Assembly: GCA_046346665.1 (NCBI GenBank)
Contig: JAXMHQ010000001.1
Span: 134,808-198,807 of the forward strand
Direction: 5' to 3'
DNA from: JAXMHQ01 sp046346665
Lineage (GTDB): Bacteria > Verrucomicrobiota > Verrucomicrobiia > Limisphaerales > JAXMHQ01
Length of the DNA: 64,000 nucleotides
This document shows positions 15,326 through 25,305 of this stretch, piece by piece. The translations under genes were made by a program, and so were the position numbers. Every line of letters starts with the position of its first letter. Position 1 is the stretch's first letter. The notes beneath the pieces were generated by a model. It was given only the letters and a program-made list of their open reading frames with translations. It was not told where the DNA came from and did no database searches.

Positions 15326-15964
15326 ATGAAAGCGGAGCGCTCCAGCCGGTCCGCCAGCCGCAATCCGCACCAGAGCCAGGAGCGGATCCTGGATGCGGCC
15401 TTGCGTGAATTTGCGGCGAAGGGGTTTGCCGGCGCCCGGGTGGATGCCATCGCCCGCCGGGCGCGCATCAACAAACGGATGTTGTATCATTACTTCGGGG
15501 ACAAGGACCGGCTGTTCCGCGAGGTGTTGCGGCGCAAGTTGTCGGAACGGTCGGCGTGGCTGGCGTCAGCGCCGGAGGATGCAGGGGACAGCCTGGCGTA
15601 CTGGTTCCGGCTGGCGTGCAATGACATTGACTGGGTGCGGCTCCTGGAGTGGGAGGCGTTGCAGGGGGACAGCCGGGAATTGATCGAGGAGGAGCACCGG
15701 CGGGTGAACGTGCGTCGGGCGATCGACCGGCTGCGGCGCCAGCAGGCGGAAGGGCTGCTGCCCTCGGAGTATGATCCCGGCCAGTTGCTGCTCACGATGA
15801 TGTCCCTGACGGCGTATCCGCTGGCGTTTCCCCAACTGACCCGGCTGATCACGGGCATGGAAGTCTCCGACCCGGCGTTCCAGGCGCAACGCGAGAAGTT
15901 TTTACGGCTGATGGGCAGGGCGATTCGCAGAAAGCCGCGCGAGGGGGCTCCCGGCACCGATTGA
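15326..15964 (+). CDS. TetR/AcrR-family repressor of the RND pump
   Basis: The 212-residue product has the TetR helix-turn-helix (RILDAALREFAAKGFAGARVDAIARRARINKRMLYHYFGDKDRLF, about residues 17-62, given here as one region) and a helical ligand domain. The start ATG 15326 lies downstream of the promoter-operator, whereas an upstream TTG would fall in the -35 box. It is followed after 7 bases by the RND adaptor gene, so it probably autoregulates and represses the whole three-gene unit until a drug or metabolite binds. Confidence in the family is high; the ligand is unknown. Confidence 0.9.
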   Translation: MKAERSSRSASRNPHQSQERILDAALREFAAKGFAGARVDAIARRARINKRMLYHYFGDKDRLFREVLRRKLSERSAWLASAPEDAGDSLAYWFRLACNDIDWVRLLEWEALQGDSRELIEEEHRRVNVRRAIDRLRRQQAEGLLPSEYDPGQLLLTMMSLTAYPLAFPQLTRLITGMEVSDPAFQAQREKFLRLMGRAIRRKPREGAPGTD

Positions 15965-15971
15965 AAATCCC

Positions 15972-17126
15972 ATGAGATCCCGAAATCCTTATTGGTCCCG
16001 CGCGGCGGGATTTGGCGTGCCGGGGCTGATGTTGTGCCTGGCGGTTTCGTGTTCGAAATCGCCAGCCGGCGCGGCCCGGCCCGCACGGCCCCCCGTGCCG
16101 GTGGTGACCGCCGAGTCTTCCACGCGCGATGTGCCGGTGCAGATCCAGGCGATCGGCAATGTGCAGGCGTATTCCCTGGTCCTGATCCGCTCGCTGCTCA
16201 CGGGGCAATTGGAATCGGTCAACATCCGTGAAGGCCAGGATGTGCGGGCGGGGGATTTGTTGTTTACGCTGGATCCGAGGCCGTGGCAGACGGCGGTGAA
16301 CGAGGCGCAGGCCAACCTGGCGCGGGACGAGGCGCAATGCATCCGGGCGCGGCTGGAATTCGAGCGCACGAGCAACCTGTTTGAAACGCAGATTGCGTCG
16401 AAGCAGGACTTCGATTCCGCGCTGGCGGCCTACCGCGGACTGGAGGCGTCCATCGAGGCCGACGCGGCCGCCCTTTCGAACGCGCAGGTGAACCTTGGTT
16501 ACACATCGATCCGGGCGCCGATCGACGGGCGGACCGGGAGTCTGTCCGTGCGCAAGGGCAACGTGGTGAAGTCGCCGGACGACGTGTTGTTGCGGATCAC
16601 GCAGGTGCACCCGGTGTATGTGGCGTTTTCGGTGCCTGAGGCGGAGCTGCCGGCGATCCGGCGCGAGGCGCGGCAGCGGGCGTTGCCGGTGACGGCGGCG
16701 GCGCCGGGCGACGACGGGGTGGCGACGGGGGAGCTGACGCTGATCGACAACCTGGTGGACACGAACACGGGCAGCATTTTGTTGAAGGCGACGTTTGCGA
16801 ACCAGGACGAGGTGCTTTGGCCGGGACAGTATGTGCGCGTGACGCTGACCTTGAGCAACCTGGTGGACGCGGTGGTGGTGCCGACGCCGGCGGTGCAGAC
16901 CGGGCAGTCCGGCCAGTTTGTGTTCGTCGTCAAACCGGACAAGACCGTGGAGACGCGGCCGGTGGTTGTGGGATTGAGTTACGGGAACGAGACGGTGATT
17001 TTGCGCGGGTTGAGCGGGGGTGAAACGGTGGTGACCGACGGCCAGCTCCGGCTGAGCCCGGGCGCCGCCGTCATCGTGAAGTCGCCCGGCACACCCGGCA
17101 CAAATTCCCCGGCGCCGGTCCCATGA
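15972..17126 (+). CDS. RND efflux periplasmic adaptor lipoprotein
   Basis: The 384-residue product is an AcrA/MdtA-like membrane fusion protein. Its N terminus has a hydrophobic stretch ending in LAVSC, a lipobox, so it is likely acylated. The lipoyl half-motifs (GQLESVNIREGQDVRAGDLLFTLD and YTSIRAPIDGRTGSLSVRKGNVV) flank a coiled-coil hairpin (about residues 105-170), followed by beta-barrel and membrane-proximal domains (GQYVRVTLTLSNL). It couples the RND pump to an outer-membrane channel. Its stop overlaps the pump gene start (ATGA). No TolC/OprM gene is seen here. Confidence 0.92.
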   Translation: MRSRNPYWSRAAGFGVPGLMLCLAVSCSKSPAGAARPARPPVPVVTAESSTRDVPVQIQAIGNVQAYSLVLIRSLLTGQLESVNIREGQDVRAGDLLFTLDPRPWQTAVNEAQANLARDEAQCIRARLEFERTSNLFETQIASKQDFDSALAAYRGLEASIEADAAALSNAQVNLGYTSIRAPIDGRTGSLSVRKGNVVKSPDDVLLRITQVHPVYVAFSVPEAELPAIRREARQRALPVTAAAPGDDGVATGELTLIDNLVDTNTGSILLKATFANQDEVLWPGQYVRVTLTLSNLVDAVVVPTPAVQTGQSGQFVFVVKPDKTVETRPVVVGLSYGNETVILRGLSGGETVVTDGQLRLSPGAAVIVKSPGTPGTNSPAPVP

Positions 17127-20100
17127 ACGTCCCCGAGCTTTTCATCCGCCGCCCCGTCATGACCACCCTGGTCATGTCGGGCATCCTTCTGTTCGGCGCG
17201 ATCAGCTACCGTTTCCTTCCCGTCAGCGATCTGCCGAGCGTGGATTACCCCACGATCCAGGTCTCCGCGAGCCTGCCGGGGGCGAGTCCTTCGACGATGG
17301 CGGCGGCGGTGGCGACGCCGCTGGAAAAGCAGTTCTCGACGATCGCGGGCATTGATTCGATGTCTTCGGCCAGCGCGCTGGGGAGCAGCCAGATCACGAT
17401 TCAATTTTCGCTGGACCGGAACATCGACGCGGCGGCGCAGGACGTGCAGGCGGCGATTGCGAAGGCGGCGCGGCAATTGCCGCCGAACATGCCGACGCCG
17501 CCGACCTACAGCAAGGTCAACCCGGCGGATTCGCCGGTGCTCTACCTGGCGCTCGCCTCCCCCACCCTGCCGCTGTCCACCGTGGATGAATACGGCCAGA
17601 CGCTGATGGCGCAGCGCATTTCGATGATCAACGGCGTGGCTCAGGTGTCGGTGTTTGGCGCGCAAACCTACGCGGTCCGGGTGCAGGTGGACCCGAACAA
17701 ACTTGCCTCCTATGGCATCGGCCTCGACGAGGTGTCGGACGCCATCCAGGCCGGCAACGTGAATCTCCCCACGGGCACCTTGATGGGCAAGCGGCAGACC
17801 TACACCATCCTGGCCAACGGGCAGTTGACCCGGGCGGCGGATTACCGGCCGTTGATCGTGGCTTACCGCAACGGCAGACCGATCCGGCTCGAGCAGCTGG
17901 GCCGGGTGCTGGACAGCGTGCAGAACGACCGCATCGCGAGCTGGTTCAACAACACCCGAGCCGTCGTCCTCGCCATCCAGCGCCAGCCGGGCGCGAACAC
18001 GATCGAGGTCGTGGACGGGATCAAGCGGCTGATGCCGCAATTCCGCGCCGCGCTTCCCGCTTCGCTGGAACTCAGCATCCTGTACGACCGTTCGGAATCG
18101 ATCCGCGATTCGGTGAACGACGTCCAGTTCACGCTCGGGCTGACCGTGGCCCTGGTGGTGATGGTGATTTTCATTTTCCTGCGCAACCTTTCCGCCACCG
18201 TGATCCCCAGCCTCGCGCTGCCCATGTCGATCGTCGGCACGTTCGCCGCCATGTACCTGCTCGGCTACAGCGTCGACAACCTGTCGCTGATGGCGCTCAC
18301 GCTGTCGGTCGGGTTCGTCGTCGACGACGCGATCGTGATGCTGGAAAATATCGTGCGCCACATCGAGCTCGGCGAGACGCCCATGCAGGCGGCGTTGAAA
18401 GGATCGCGCGAGATCGGGTTCACGATCGTTTCGATGACGCTGTCGCTCGCGGCGGTGTTCATCCCGGTGCTGTTCATGAGCGGCATTCTCGGGCGGCTGC
18501 TGCACGAGTTCGCCGTCACCATCGCCGTCGCGGTGCTGGTGTCCGGGTTTGTGTCGCTGACGCTGACCCCGATGTTGTGCAGCCGGTTCCTGAAATCCGG
18601 GCACGACAGCCGGCATGGCAGGCTCTACGCCGCGTTCGAGCGGTTTTTCCAGGGGATGCACAACACCTACGACCGCACGCTCCAGGCGGTGCTCCGGCAC
18701 CGCCGCGCAACGCTGCTCGTGTCCGTCGTGGTGCTGTTCGCCACCGCCTGGCTGTTCTACGTCATTCCCAAGGGATTTTTCCCGACGGAAGACACGGGCC
18801 AGGTGTTCGGCATCACCGAGGCGGCGCAGGACATTTCGTTCGAAGCGATGCGCGAACACCAGCAGGCCATCGCGAAGATCGTCGCGGAAGACCCGAACGT
18901 GGCGAATTTCATGTCCTCCATCGGCGCCGGTGGCCCGAATGCCACGGCGAACAGCGGCCGCATTTTCATGCGGCTCAAGCCGCGATCGGAGCGGAAGCTG
19001 CGCGCCGACCAGGTGATCCAGGAACTGCGGCCGAAGCTCGCCGCGGTCCCCGGCATCCAGGCCTACCTCCAGGTGCCCCCGCTCATCCGCATCGGCGGCA
19101 TGCTCACCAAGGCGCTGTACCAGTTCAGCCTGCAGGACACCGACACAAAGGAGCTGTATCACTGGGCCCCGATCCTGATGGGGGAGATGGCGAAGCTGCC
19201 GGGATTCCAGGACGTGACCAGCGACCTGTTGATCGCCAACCCGCAGTTGAACGTCGACATCGACCGCGACAAGGCCTCGGCCCTGGGCATCACGCCGGAC
19301 ATGATCGAGAACGCGCTCTATGACGCCTACGGGCAGCGCCAGATCTCGACGATCTACACCGACGTCAATGAATACTGGGTGATCCTGGAGGTGGAACCGC
19401 AATACCAGTCGAATCCCTCGGCGCTCTCGCTGCTCTATGTCCGGTCCAACTCGGGCAAGCTGGTGCCGTTGAGCACGATTGCGAAACTGACGAAGGACAT
19501 CGGGCCGATGACGGTGTCGCACGTCGGGCAGCTGCCGGCCGTGACGATCTCGTTCAACCTGGCTCCCGGCGTGTCGCTCGGCACCGCCGTGGAGCAGGTC
19601 CAGCGGTTGCAGAGTGAATTGCGCATGCCCCAAACCATCACCGGCAGTTTCCAGGGTTCCGCCCAGGTGTTCCAATCATCGGTCAAAGGCCTCGGCGTGC
19701 TCCTCGCCATGTCGGTCCTGATCATCTACATCATCCTGGGAATTTTGTATGAAAGCTTCGTTCATCCGCTGACGATCTTGTCGGGGCTGCCGTCGGCTGG
19801 GTTTGGGGCATTGCTGGCGCTGATTGTGTTCAGCTGGGGATCGGGCACGTGGGTGGACCTGGTGCACGCGCGCAGTTTGAAGGCGGTGCAGGACGCGCTG
19901 GTGTCGCGGGCGGACCTGAACATTTATGCGTTTGTGGGATTGATCATGCTGGTGGGCATTGTGAAGAAGAACGCGATCATGATGATTGATTTCGCGCTCG
20001 ACGCGGAGCGGCAGGGCAAGGCGCCGGAGGAAGCGATTTACCAGGGTTGCCTGCTGCGGTTCCGGCCGATCATGATGACGACGATGGCGGCGCTGATGGG

Positions 20101-20308
20101 CACGCTGCCGATTGCGCTCGGCATGGGAGCCGGCGGCGAATCCCGCCGCCCGCTCGGTCTTGCGGTGGTCGGCGGGCTCGTCGTGTCGCAACTGCTGACG
20201 CTTTACATCACGCCGGTGATTTATCTGTACCTGGAGGATTTCCAGCGGCGGGTCCGCGGCGCGCGCCGCCCCCACCCGCGCGCGGCCAAGCCGGTTGAGA
20301 CGGGGTAG
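17123..20308 (+). CDS. RND multidrug efflux permease (AcrB/MdtBC-like)
   Basis: The 1061-residue product has the full RND layout: an N-terminal helix (FIRRPVMTTLVMSGILLFG), two large periplasmic loops and two six-helix bundles. Helix 4 carries the proton-relay aspartates in GFVVDDAIVMLENIVRHIE, and helix 10 has the lysine-bearing GIVKKNAIMMIDFAL. It exports lipophilic compounds using the proton gradient. Sequence words such as FPVSDLPSVDYPTIQVSASLPGA favour the MdtB/MdtC-type hydrophobe/amphiphile group. It is the third gene of the TetR-adaptor-pump unit. The outer-membrane partner must be encoded elsewhere. Confidence 0.94.
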   Translation: MNVPELFIRRPVMTTLVMSGILLFGAISYRFLPVSDLPSVDYPTIQVSASLPGASPSTMAAAVATPLEKQFSTIAGIDSMSSASALGSSQITIQFSLDRNIDAAAQDVQAAIAKAARQLPPNMPTPPTYSKVNPADSPVLYLALASPTLPLSTVDEYGQTLMAQRISMINGVAQVSVFGAQTYAVRVQVDPNKLASYGIGLDEVSDAIQAGNVNLPTGTLMGKRQTYTILANGQLTRAADYRPLIVAYRNGRPIRLEQLGRVLDSVQNDRIASWFNNTRAVVLAIQRQPGANTIEVVDGIKRLMPQFRAALPASLELSILYDRSESIRDSVNDVQFTLGLTVALVVMVIFIFLRNLSATVIPSLALPMSIVGTFAAMYLLGYSVDNLSLMALTLSVGFVVDDAIVMLENIVRHIELGETPMQAALKGSREIGFTIVSMTLSLAAVFIPVLFMSGILGRLLHEFAVTIAVAVLVSGFVSLTLTPMLCSRFLKSGHDSRHGRLYAAFERFFQGMHNTYDRTLQAVLRHRRATLLVSVVVLFATAWLFYVIPKGFFPTEDTGQVFGITEAAQDISFEAMREHQQAIAKIVAEDPNVANFMSSIGAGGPNATANSGRIFMRLKPRSERKLRADQVIQELRPKLAAVPGIQAYLQVPPLIRIGGMLTKALYQFSLQDTDTKELYHWAPILMGEMAKLPGFQDVTSDLLIANPQLNVDIDRDKASALGITPDMIENALYDAYGQRQISTIYTDVNEYWVILEVEPQYQSNPSALSLLYVRSNSGKLVPLSTIAKLTKDIGPMTVSHVGQLPAVTISFNLAPGVSLGTAVEQVQRLQSELRMPQTITGSFQGSAQVFQSSVKGLGVLLAMSVLIIYIILGILYESFVHPLTILSGLPSAGFGALLALIVFSWGSGTWVDLVHARSLKAVQDALVSRADLNIYAFVGLIMLVGIVKKNAIMMIDFALDAERQGKAPEEAIYQGCLLRFRPIMMTTMAALMGTLPIALGMGAGGESRRPLGLAVVGGLVVSQLLTLYITPVIYLYLEDFQRRVRGARRPHPRAAKPVETG

Positions 20309-20327
20309 CGAGAGCGGGAGGATCGTT

Positions 20328-20420
20328 GGATTAATGGATTAATGGATTGATGGATTACTGGATAAAGCGCGATCGCCGCGTGGAGCCAAAAATCCAATCA
20401 TCCATTTATCCAATAATCCA
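20328..20420. repeat. Inverted array, GGATTAAT family, copy 1
   Basis: Five consecutive near-8-mers (GGATTAAT, GGATTAAT, GGATTGAT, GGATTACT, GGATAAA) face the complementary arm (AATCCAATC...TCCAATAATCCA) across a 25-base core. It begins 20 bases after the RND pump stop. This is the cleanest example of the 8-nt period. Confidence 0.88.
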
Positions 20421-20476
20421 GCAAAGATTGGGCTCGACCGAGTCCCACTCCACCGCGCTGGATACGCGGAGCATCG

Positions 20477-21172
20477 ATGCGCATATCCGAAACAGAAAAA
20501 CTGTTCTGGCAAGCCCGGGCGCGGATCGTCTGGGGAGAATCGGCCCGTTCCGTCAGAACGTTCCTGATCGCGAACGGGGTCGCTCAATCGCTTGCCGATG
20601 AAAGAATCGCCGCGTTCCTTCAGGAGAAGCATGCCGACATGCGGCGGAGTGGTTGCCGCGATTTATTGCAGGGCCTGGCCCTGGCGTGCGCCTCGGGAGG
20701 CGTTCTGTTTTACATCCTGAATTACGGCACAGCCGCTTTGGGCGCCATAGGCAGCGCCGGCGCCCCCCTTCTTCTCATCACCATTTATGGTCTGTGGAAA
20801 AGCCTGGAGGGTCTGGGCTCGATCCTGGAACCCCTCTTCGACCCTGGAGTCAACGCCCCCAAAAAAGAGCCCCGAACCCGCCGGCGTCACGATTCCGCCG
20901 CGCCCGACCGGGAAGTTGCCCAGGCGCAGACGTCGCCCTTTCACCAGGTGCTGGGCGTGACGCCTGGCGCCTCTCCAGCGGAAATCAAGAAAGCCTACCG
21001 CAATTGCGTCAAAATGTATCACCCGGACAGGTTTGAAAATGAACCGGAGGAAATGCGCTCCTGGGCCGACGAGATGACGAAATCGGTAAACGCCGCTTAC
21101 GAAGCGCTGACAAAACTCCCTCCGCTTCCACAGAGCGAGCCAAAAGATCGGACGCGCACCTCATCCGATTGA
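20477..21172 (+). CDS. Membrane protein with C-terminal J domain
   Basis: The 231-residue product has a charged N-terminal helix region, two hydrophobic segments (about residues 62-105) and a C-terminal J domain (about 152-215) with the HPD tripeptide in KMYHPDRF. J domains stimulate the Hsp70 ATPase; here the domain would face the cytoplasm at the membrane. The partner DnaK and client are not in the window. Its N-terminal part does not match a family I know. Confidence 0.8.
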   Translation: MRISETEKLFWQARARIVWGESARSVRTFLIANGVAQSLADERIAAFLQEKHADMRRSGCRDLLQGLALACASGGVLFYILNYGTAALGAIGSAGAPLLLITIYGLWKSLEGLGSILEPLFDPGVNAPKKEPRTRRRHDSAAPDREVAQAQTSPFHQVLGVTPGASPAEIKKAYRNCVKMYHPDRFENEPEEMRSWADEMTKSVNAAYEALTKLPPLPQSEPKDRTRTSSD

Positions 21173-21271
21173 GCGGGCCAAGCCCCTGGAGTCGCAGCAG
21201 GGTGGCGATGCCACTTTATCCTAAACGCCTCTTGGCGGCGCCCGGTTATATTAATAATTTGGCGCAATCCT

Positions 21272-22954
21272 ATGTTACGCGACTGGTCCGCCGCGTTGAA
21301 GCTGCTCCTGCTGGGAATAGCATGCCTGCTGGCTTATTCGGTGAGCTTGTCCGTGGCGGTGGTCGGGCCGGCTCTTGTGGCCGGCCTTGCCGCCATTTTG
21401 GCGCAAAACCGATGGATTGAAGCCCGGCCTTTGGGCCCGAGAATCCTGTCGGGCTTGGCCTGGATTGCGACCGCCATGACCATCGCCTTCGCGCTGCTGC
21501 CCGGCAGCCGGTTTTATGTGGAAGTTTACGTGTCCATCATGGTTTGGCTGACGGCCATGGCCTTTTTCCCTCTGCGTGCAGCGGTTCGGGTTTCTGCTGA
21601 ATGGAAGAAACTCGGGATGACATGGATACTCCTCGGAATTGTGATTTGGATCGCGTCCGGGTACGCGGAGAATCGCGCGATAACTTTCTATTGCGGCATG
21701 TTATTCCTGATCGCCTGGCTGATCGCTCTTCAGCTCCTGTGGAAACTTCCGGCCGCTCTGCGTGTCGGGGCGAATTCGCTCATCCTGCTCAATCTTGGGC
21801 TGCCCCTGGCGAGTTGGCTTACTCACCCCAAAAACGCGGCTTCAACAACCGCATTTCCGGAAGAAGAACTGTATCTGTATGAATCCGCTCGAACCAACCA
21901 GCCGGGATTCAACCGCTGGTGCGGCGCATTCGACGAACAATGGCACAAGGTGCTGACGGAGGCGTTTTTGATCAACGGGGGTTATCGGCTGCGGCCCAAC
22001 AGCCACTCAGTGCTTTTTGAGAGCCCGATAGCCATCAACAGCCTTGGATTCCGCGGTTCCGAACTATCGAACGACACGAATGTCTACCGCATTGTCGCAC
22101 TGGGAGAGTCCACAACATTCGGGATCACCATCCGTTCCAATGATTGTCCGTGGCCCGAACTCCTGCAGCAGCTTATTGAATCGCGGATTCACCCGGCCCG
22201 TCCTGTGGAAGTCGTTAATGCGGGTATCCCGGCTCTCACTCTTCCCGCCAACCTGGATCGGCTTACCCCCGAAATCCTGCCGCTCAAACCCAACTTGATC
22301 ATTTCCTATCATGGTTACAACGGGTTTTATCTGCTGCGCAGCGGCCTTTCGATACCGTTTGTCATCAAGGCCCCGCATTACCAGAAGCGTCCCATCAGAT
22401 TGTTGGCAGATATTGAGTATAAAATGCGACTGGCTCTGGCGGTGCGGTCCGAGAAAAGCATGCTCGCTCTGAATCCGCCCGACACCCGAAAACCGCTGGA
22501 CACTCCTTACGCAGAGGCCTACCGGCGGCTCATAGAAGTCGCGCGGAGCAACCACGTCCACCTGGCGCTCTGCAATTATTCCATGGCGGTGAACAGTCGA
22601 AGCCCTTTCGAAGTGATCCAGTTTTTCCAGCGGCGATTCGCGACGGCATTCTGGCAAGTAAAGGCCAATGATGTCCATTCCATGATTGTCCGGGAATTGA
22701 CACGGCAAACTCCTGACGTCCTTTATGTCGACACCCATCCAGGCCTGGATGGAGATTACGACGAGTTCATCGATCTGATGCATTTTGCCCATGCCGGCGA
22801 AGCGCAGATTGCCGAGAACATTTATCAAGGAATCGAAACATTCCTGAGACAGGAATTGGGAAGTTCCGGATCCACTTCAAATGCGTTTTCGGCGGCTTCC
22901 TCCGCCATTTCCGCGGATTCGACCCGTGAAAATGCTCGGGGCGGCACGTTCTGA
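21272..22954 (+). CDS. Membrane protein with SGNH/GDSL-hydrolase-like domain
   Basis: The 560-residue product has about seven hydrophobic segments in residues 10-185 and a large extracytoplasmic domain. That domain contains IVALGESTTFG (block I, with GES replacing GDS), VEVVNAGIPALT (block II-like), ISYHGYNGF and, near the C terminus, LMHFAHAGEAQIAENI, which could supply the D/H pair (FIDLMHFAH). The fold hydrolyses or transfers acyl groups, often on polysaccharides. Substrate is unknown. It stands alone; the next genes are not obviously related. Confidence 0.7.
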   Translation: MLRDWSAALKLLLLGIACLLAYSVSLSVAVVGPALVAGLAAILAQNRWIEARPLGPRILSGLAWIATAMTIAFALLPGSRFYVEVYVSIMVWLTAMAFFPLRAAVRVSAEWKKLGMTWILLGIVIWIASGYAENRAITFYCGMLFLIAWLIALQLLWKLPAALRVGANSLILLNLGLPLASWLTHPKNAASTTAFPEEELYLYESARTNQPGFNRWCGAFDEQWHKVLTEAFLINGGYRLRPNSHSVLFESPIAINSLGFRGSELSNDTNVYRIVALGESTTFGITIRSNDCPWPELLQQLIESRIHPARPVEVVNAGIPALTLPANLDRLTPEILPLKPNLIISYHGYNGFYLLRSGLSIPFVIKAPHYQKRPIRLLADIEYKMRLALAVRSEKSMLALNPPDTRKPLDTPYAEAYRRLIEVARSNHVHLALCNYSMAVNSRSPFEVIQFFQRRFATAFWQVKANDVHSMIVRELTRQTPDVLYVDTHPGLDGDYDEFIDLMHFAHAGEAQIAENIYQGIETFLRQELGSSGSTSNAFSAASSAISADSTRENARGGTF

Positions 22955-23180
22955 CACCGTAATCACCGGGAACGATGCCAATCGCCGTCGGTCCAACCAC
23001 CGCTCGAGTCCTCGAGATTGCTGAAGCAGGCAGTTGCACATCAGCATGCGGACGATCCCGCGAATACCGCATGCTTGGCATGAATTCATCAGTCAGGCCA
23101 TCTTCAACCGCTTGTTGCGGACGGGCTATGCAGTGCGTAGCATTTCGCGTCCGGACGTCTTCGCAGCGCCCGGGCGTCTC

Positions 23181-25253
23181 ATGAACATCCGGCATAGTGC
23201 CCAGATTGCGTCCTGGGGGCTCCGAATCGCTGTCGCTTGCGCGGCGGCGTGGGCGTGGAGCGCGTTTGCCGCGCCGTCCCGGCAGGAATACCTCGATCAC
23301 TGGCGCAGCCTCACCGCCCCGCCCGGAGATCCCGTCCGCGTCTTCGTCAACGGAAACCGCATCCGCTTCTTCTTCAATACCGAATCCAACATCGTGGAAT
23401 ACGAGGGATCCTGGAATCACCGCCGTGTTCCGTCGGACAGTTACGCGGTGAACTCGGCGCTGTTGCGGTGGACGGCCACCCTGCCCCGCCAGCCCGACCT
23501 GCGCAAGAGCTGGCGCGAGGCGACGGTGATCGCCGGATCCGAATGGCGGCGGCTCTCGACGAACCTGGTGCAGGAACTCACGCCCGCGGAACCCGGGCAC
23601 GGCGCCTGTTACCAGGCGTTCCTGGGCGATCGCGTGTTCTTCCGGACGGCGCTGGGTGCCGTGCGGTCGATTCCGCAGGGCGATGTGCCCGAGCAGATCG
23701 TGATCGACCACCGGTATTCGGTGGATGAAACGCTGGATGTGCTGTCGGTGAAGGTGGAGGAGCAGCTCGTGCGGACGCATCCGGGGGACAATTTGTTCCT
23801 GATCATGGCGCCAGATTCCGGCCGGTTCACGCAGCCGCTGCTGCTGGATCGCCAGCAGAAACAATGCATCTGGCTCTCCCCCGCGGCGCTGTATGACACC
23901 ACCGAGCGCGGGCCGGGATTCGCGGCGTCGCTGCGGGGGTTTGCCGCCCTGATTTTCGAAAGCCACGGACTGGCTTTGATCAAGAACCCGGTGTCCTGCG
24001 CGGCGCGGCTGGCGGACCTGGGCGTGCAGAGCGCCGTGCACCTGCTCCAATTGCCGCTCCCGAAACCCGGCGTGGAACGCGCGGCGCTCTCGCAGACCAA
24101 CGGCATGGACCTTCAGGCCTGGGAAAAATGGCTGGACACCTACACCGGCACGCGGCGCGAGCAGGGATCGATCGAATTGCTCATCGACGGGGACCGGTTT
24201 TATTCCCGGCTGCAACACGCGATCGCGGGCGCCACAAACCATATCTCGGTCAACGTTTTCATTTTCGACCGGGACGACGTGGCGGTGTCGATCGCGGACG
24301 AATTGAAGCGGCGCTCGACGGAAGTGGAGGTGCGGGTGATCCTGGACCAGTTAGGCAGCCTCGGGGCGGGCCTCGCGCCGCCCACCACGCCCATGGCGGA
24401 GGATTTCGTCATGCCCACGTCGATCGTGGATTACTTGAGAAGCGGCTCCGACGTCCATGTCCGCCCGTTCCTCAATCCGTGGCTGTCGACGGATCATTCG
24501 AAAGTCTACCTGGTGGACGGCACACAGGCGTGGATCGGGGGCATGAACCTCGGGCGCGAATACCGGTATGAGTGGCACGACCTGATGATCCAACTGGGCG
24601 GGCCGGTGGTGGGTTCGCTTGAGAATGAATTCGCCCGGCACTGGGCGCACGAGGGGCCGCTGGGGGATTTGTCATACGCCGCGGCGCTGTTGAGCCCGGG
24701 AAAGGCGTGGCCGGCGGGCACGAATGCCGGCAACTGGATCCCCCTGCGGCGGCTGCCGAGCCGGACCGGGTGGAAACCCTACAGCGCGGCGGTGCACGGA
24801 GCCATCGAGAAGGCGCGCGGTTATATTTACGTGGAAAATCCCTACCTGTTCGACAAGAACGTCATCTCCGAACTCGTCCTGGCCCGCCGCCGCGGGGTGG
24901 ATGTGCGCGTCGTGCTCCCGCGGGTGAACGATTTCAAAACAGGCGGGCGCAGCAACCTGGTCATCGCCAATTATCTCCATGAACAGGGAGTGCGGGTTTA
25001 TTTCTATCCGGGCATGACGCACGTCAAGGCGCTGCTCGCGGACGGCTGGGCGTGCGTCGGATCGGGCAACCTGACGCATCTCAGCCTGCACCTGAGCCAG
25101 GAGGAAAACATCGCGACGTCCGATCCGGCCTTCGCCGCGGAGTTGAAGAAAGCCCTGTTCGAACAGGATTTCGCGAGGAGCTACGAATTGAACCAGCCGA
25201 TTTCGGTGGACTGGGTCGACACGCTGGCGGACACGGTGCTGGAGAGTTTTTGA
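23181..25253 (+). CDS. Secreted phospholipase D-like protein
   Basis: The 690-residue product has a Sec signal peptide from ATG 23181 (MNIRHSAQIASWGLRIAVACAAAWAWSAFA in part). Residues about 30-330 form a region I do not recognise. The C-terminal part holds two HKD motifs: DHSKVYLVDGTQAWIGGMN and HVKALLADGWACVGSGN. That is the catalytic pair of phospholipase D and cardiolipin synthase. Because it is exported, a periplasmic lipase, nuclease or phosphotransferase role is more likely than cardiolipin synthesis. An in-frame ATG at 23034 exists but would bury the signal peptide. The 226-base gap upstream shows no other gene. Confidence 0.83.
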   Translation: MNIRHSAQIASWGLRIAVACAAAWAWSAFAAPSRQEYLDHWRSLTAPPGDPVRVFVNGNRIRFFFNTESNIVEYEGSWNHRRVPSDSYAVNSALLRWTATLPRQPDLRKSWREATVIAGSEWRRLSTNLVQELTPAEPGHGACYQAFLGDRVFFRTALGAVRSIPQGDVPEQIVIDHRYSVDETLDVLSVKVEEQLVRTHPGDNLFLIMAPDSGRFTQPLLLDRQQKQCIWLSPAALYDTTERGPGFAASLRGFAALIFESHGLALIKNPVSCAARLADLGVQSAVHLLQLPLPKPGVERAALSQTNGMDLQAWEKWLDTYTGTRREQGSIELLIDGDRFYSRLQHAIAGATNHISVNVFIFDRDDVAVSIADELKRRSTEVEVRVILDQLGSLGAGLAPPTTPMAEDFVMPTSIVDYLRSGSDVHVRPFLNPWLSTDHSKVYLVDGTQAWIGGMNLGREYRYEWHDLMIQLGGPVVGSLENEFARHWAHEGPLGDLSYAAALLSPGKAWPAGTNAGNWIPLRRLPSRTGWKPYSAAVHGAIEKARGYIYVENPYLFDKNVISELVLARRRGVDVRVVLPRVNDFKTGGRSNLVIANYLHEQGVRVYFYPGMTHVKALLADGWACVGSGNLTHLSLHLSQEENIATSDPAFAAELKKALFEQDFARSYELNQPISVDWVDTLADTVLESF

Positions 25254-25305
25254 AGCCGCATGGCCGGGACTGCGGTTGGGATGAAACGAGGCGTTGTGGT
25301 GCGGG

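Noticed and set aside
16979..19675. A very long minus-strand open frame opposite the RND pump.
   Set aside because: It is antisense to an intact RND pump, is extremely Arg/His/Gly-rich and matches no family; it is a codon-bias shadow.
20328..20420. The short repeat arrays as CRISPR arrays.
   Set aside because: Units are 7-8 bases, degenerate and without spacers, arms are inverted, and no cas genes are present.
23034..23180. An upstream in-frame start for the PLD-like gene.
   Set aside because: It would place about 49 residues before a good signal peptide.
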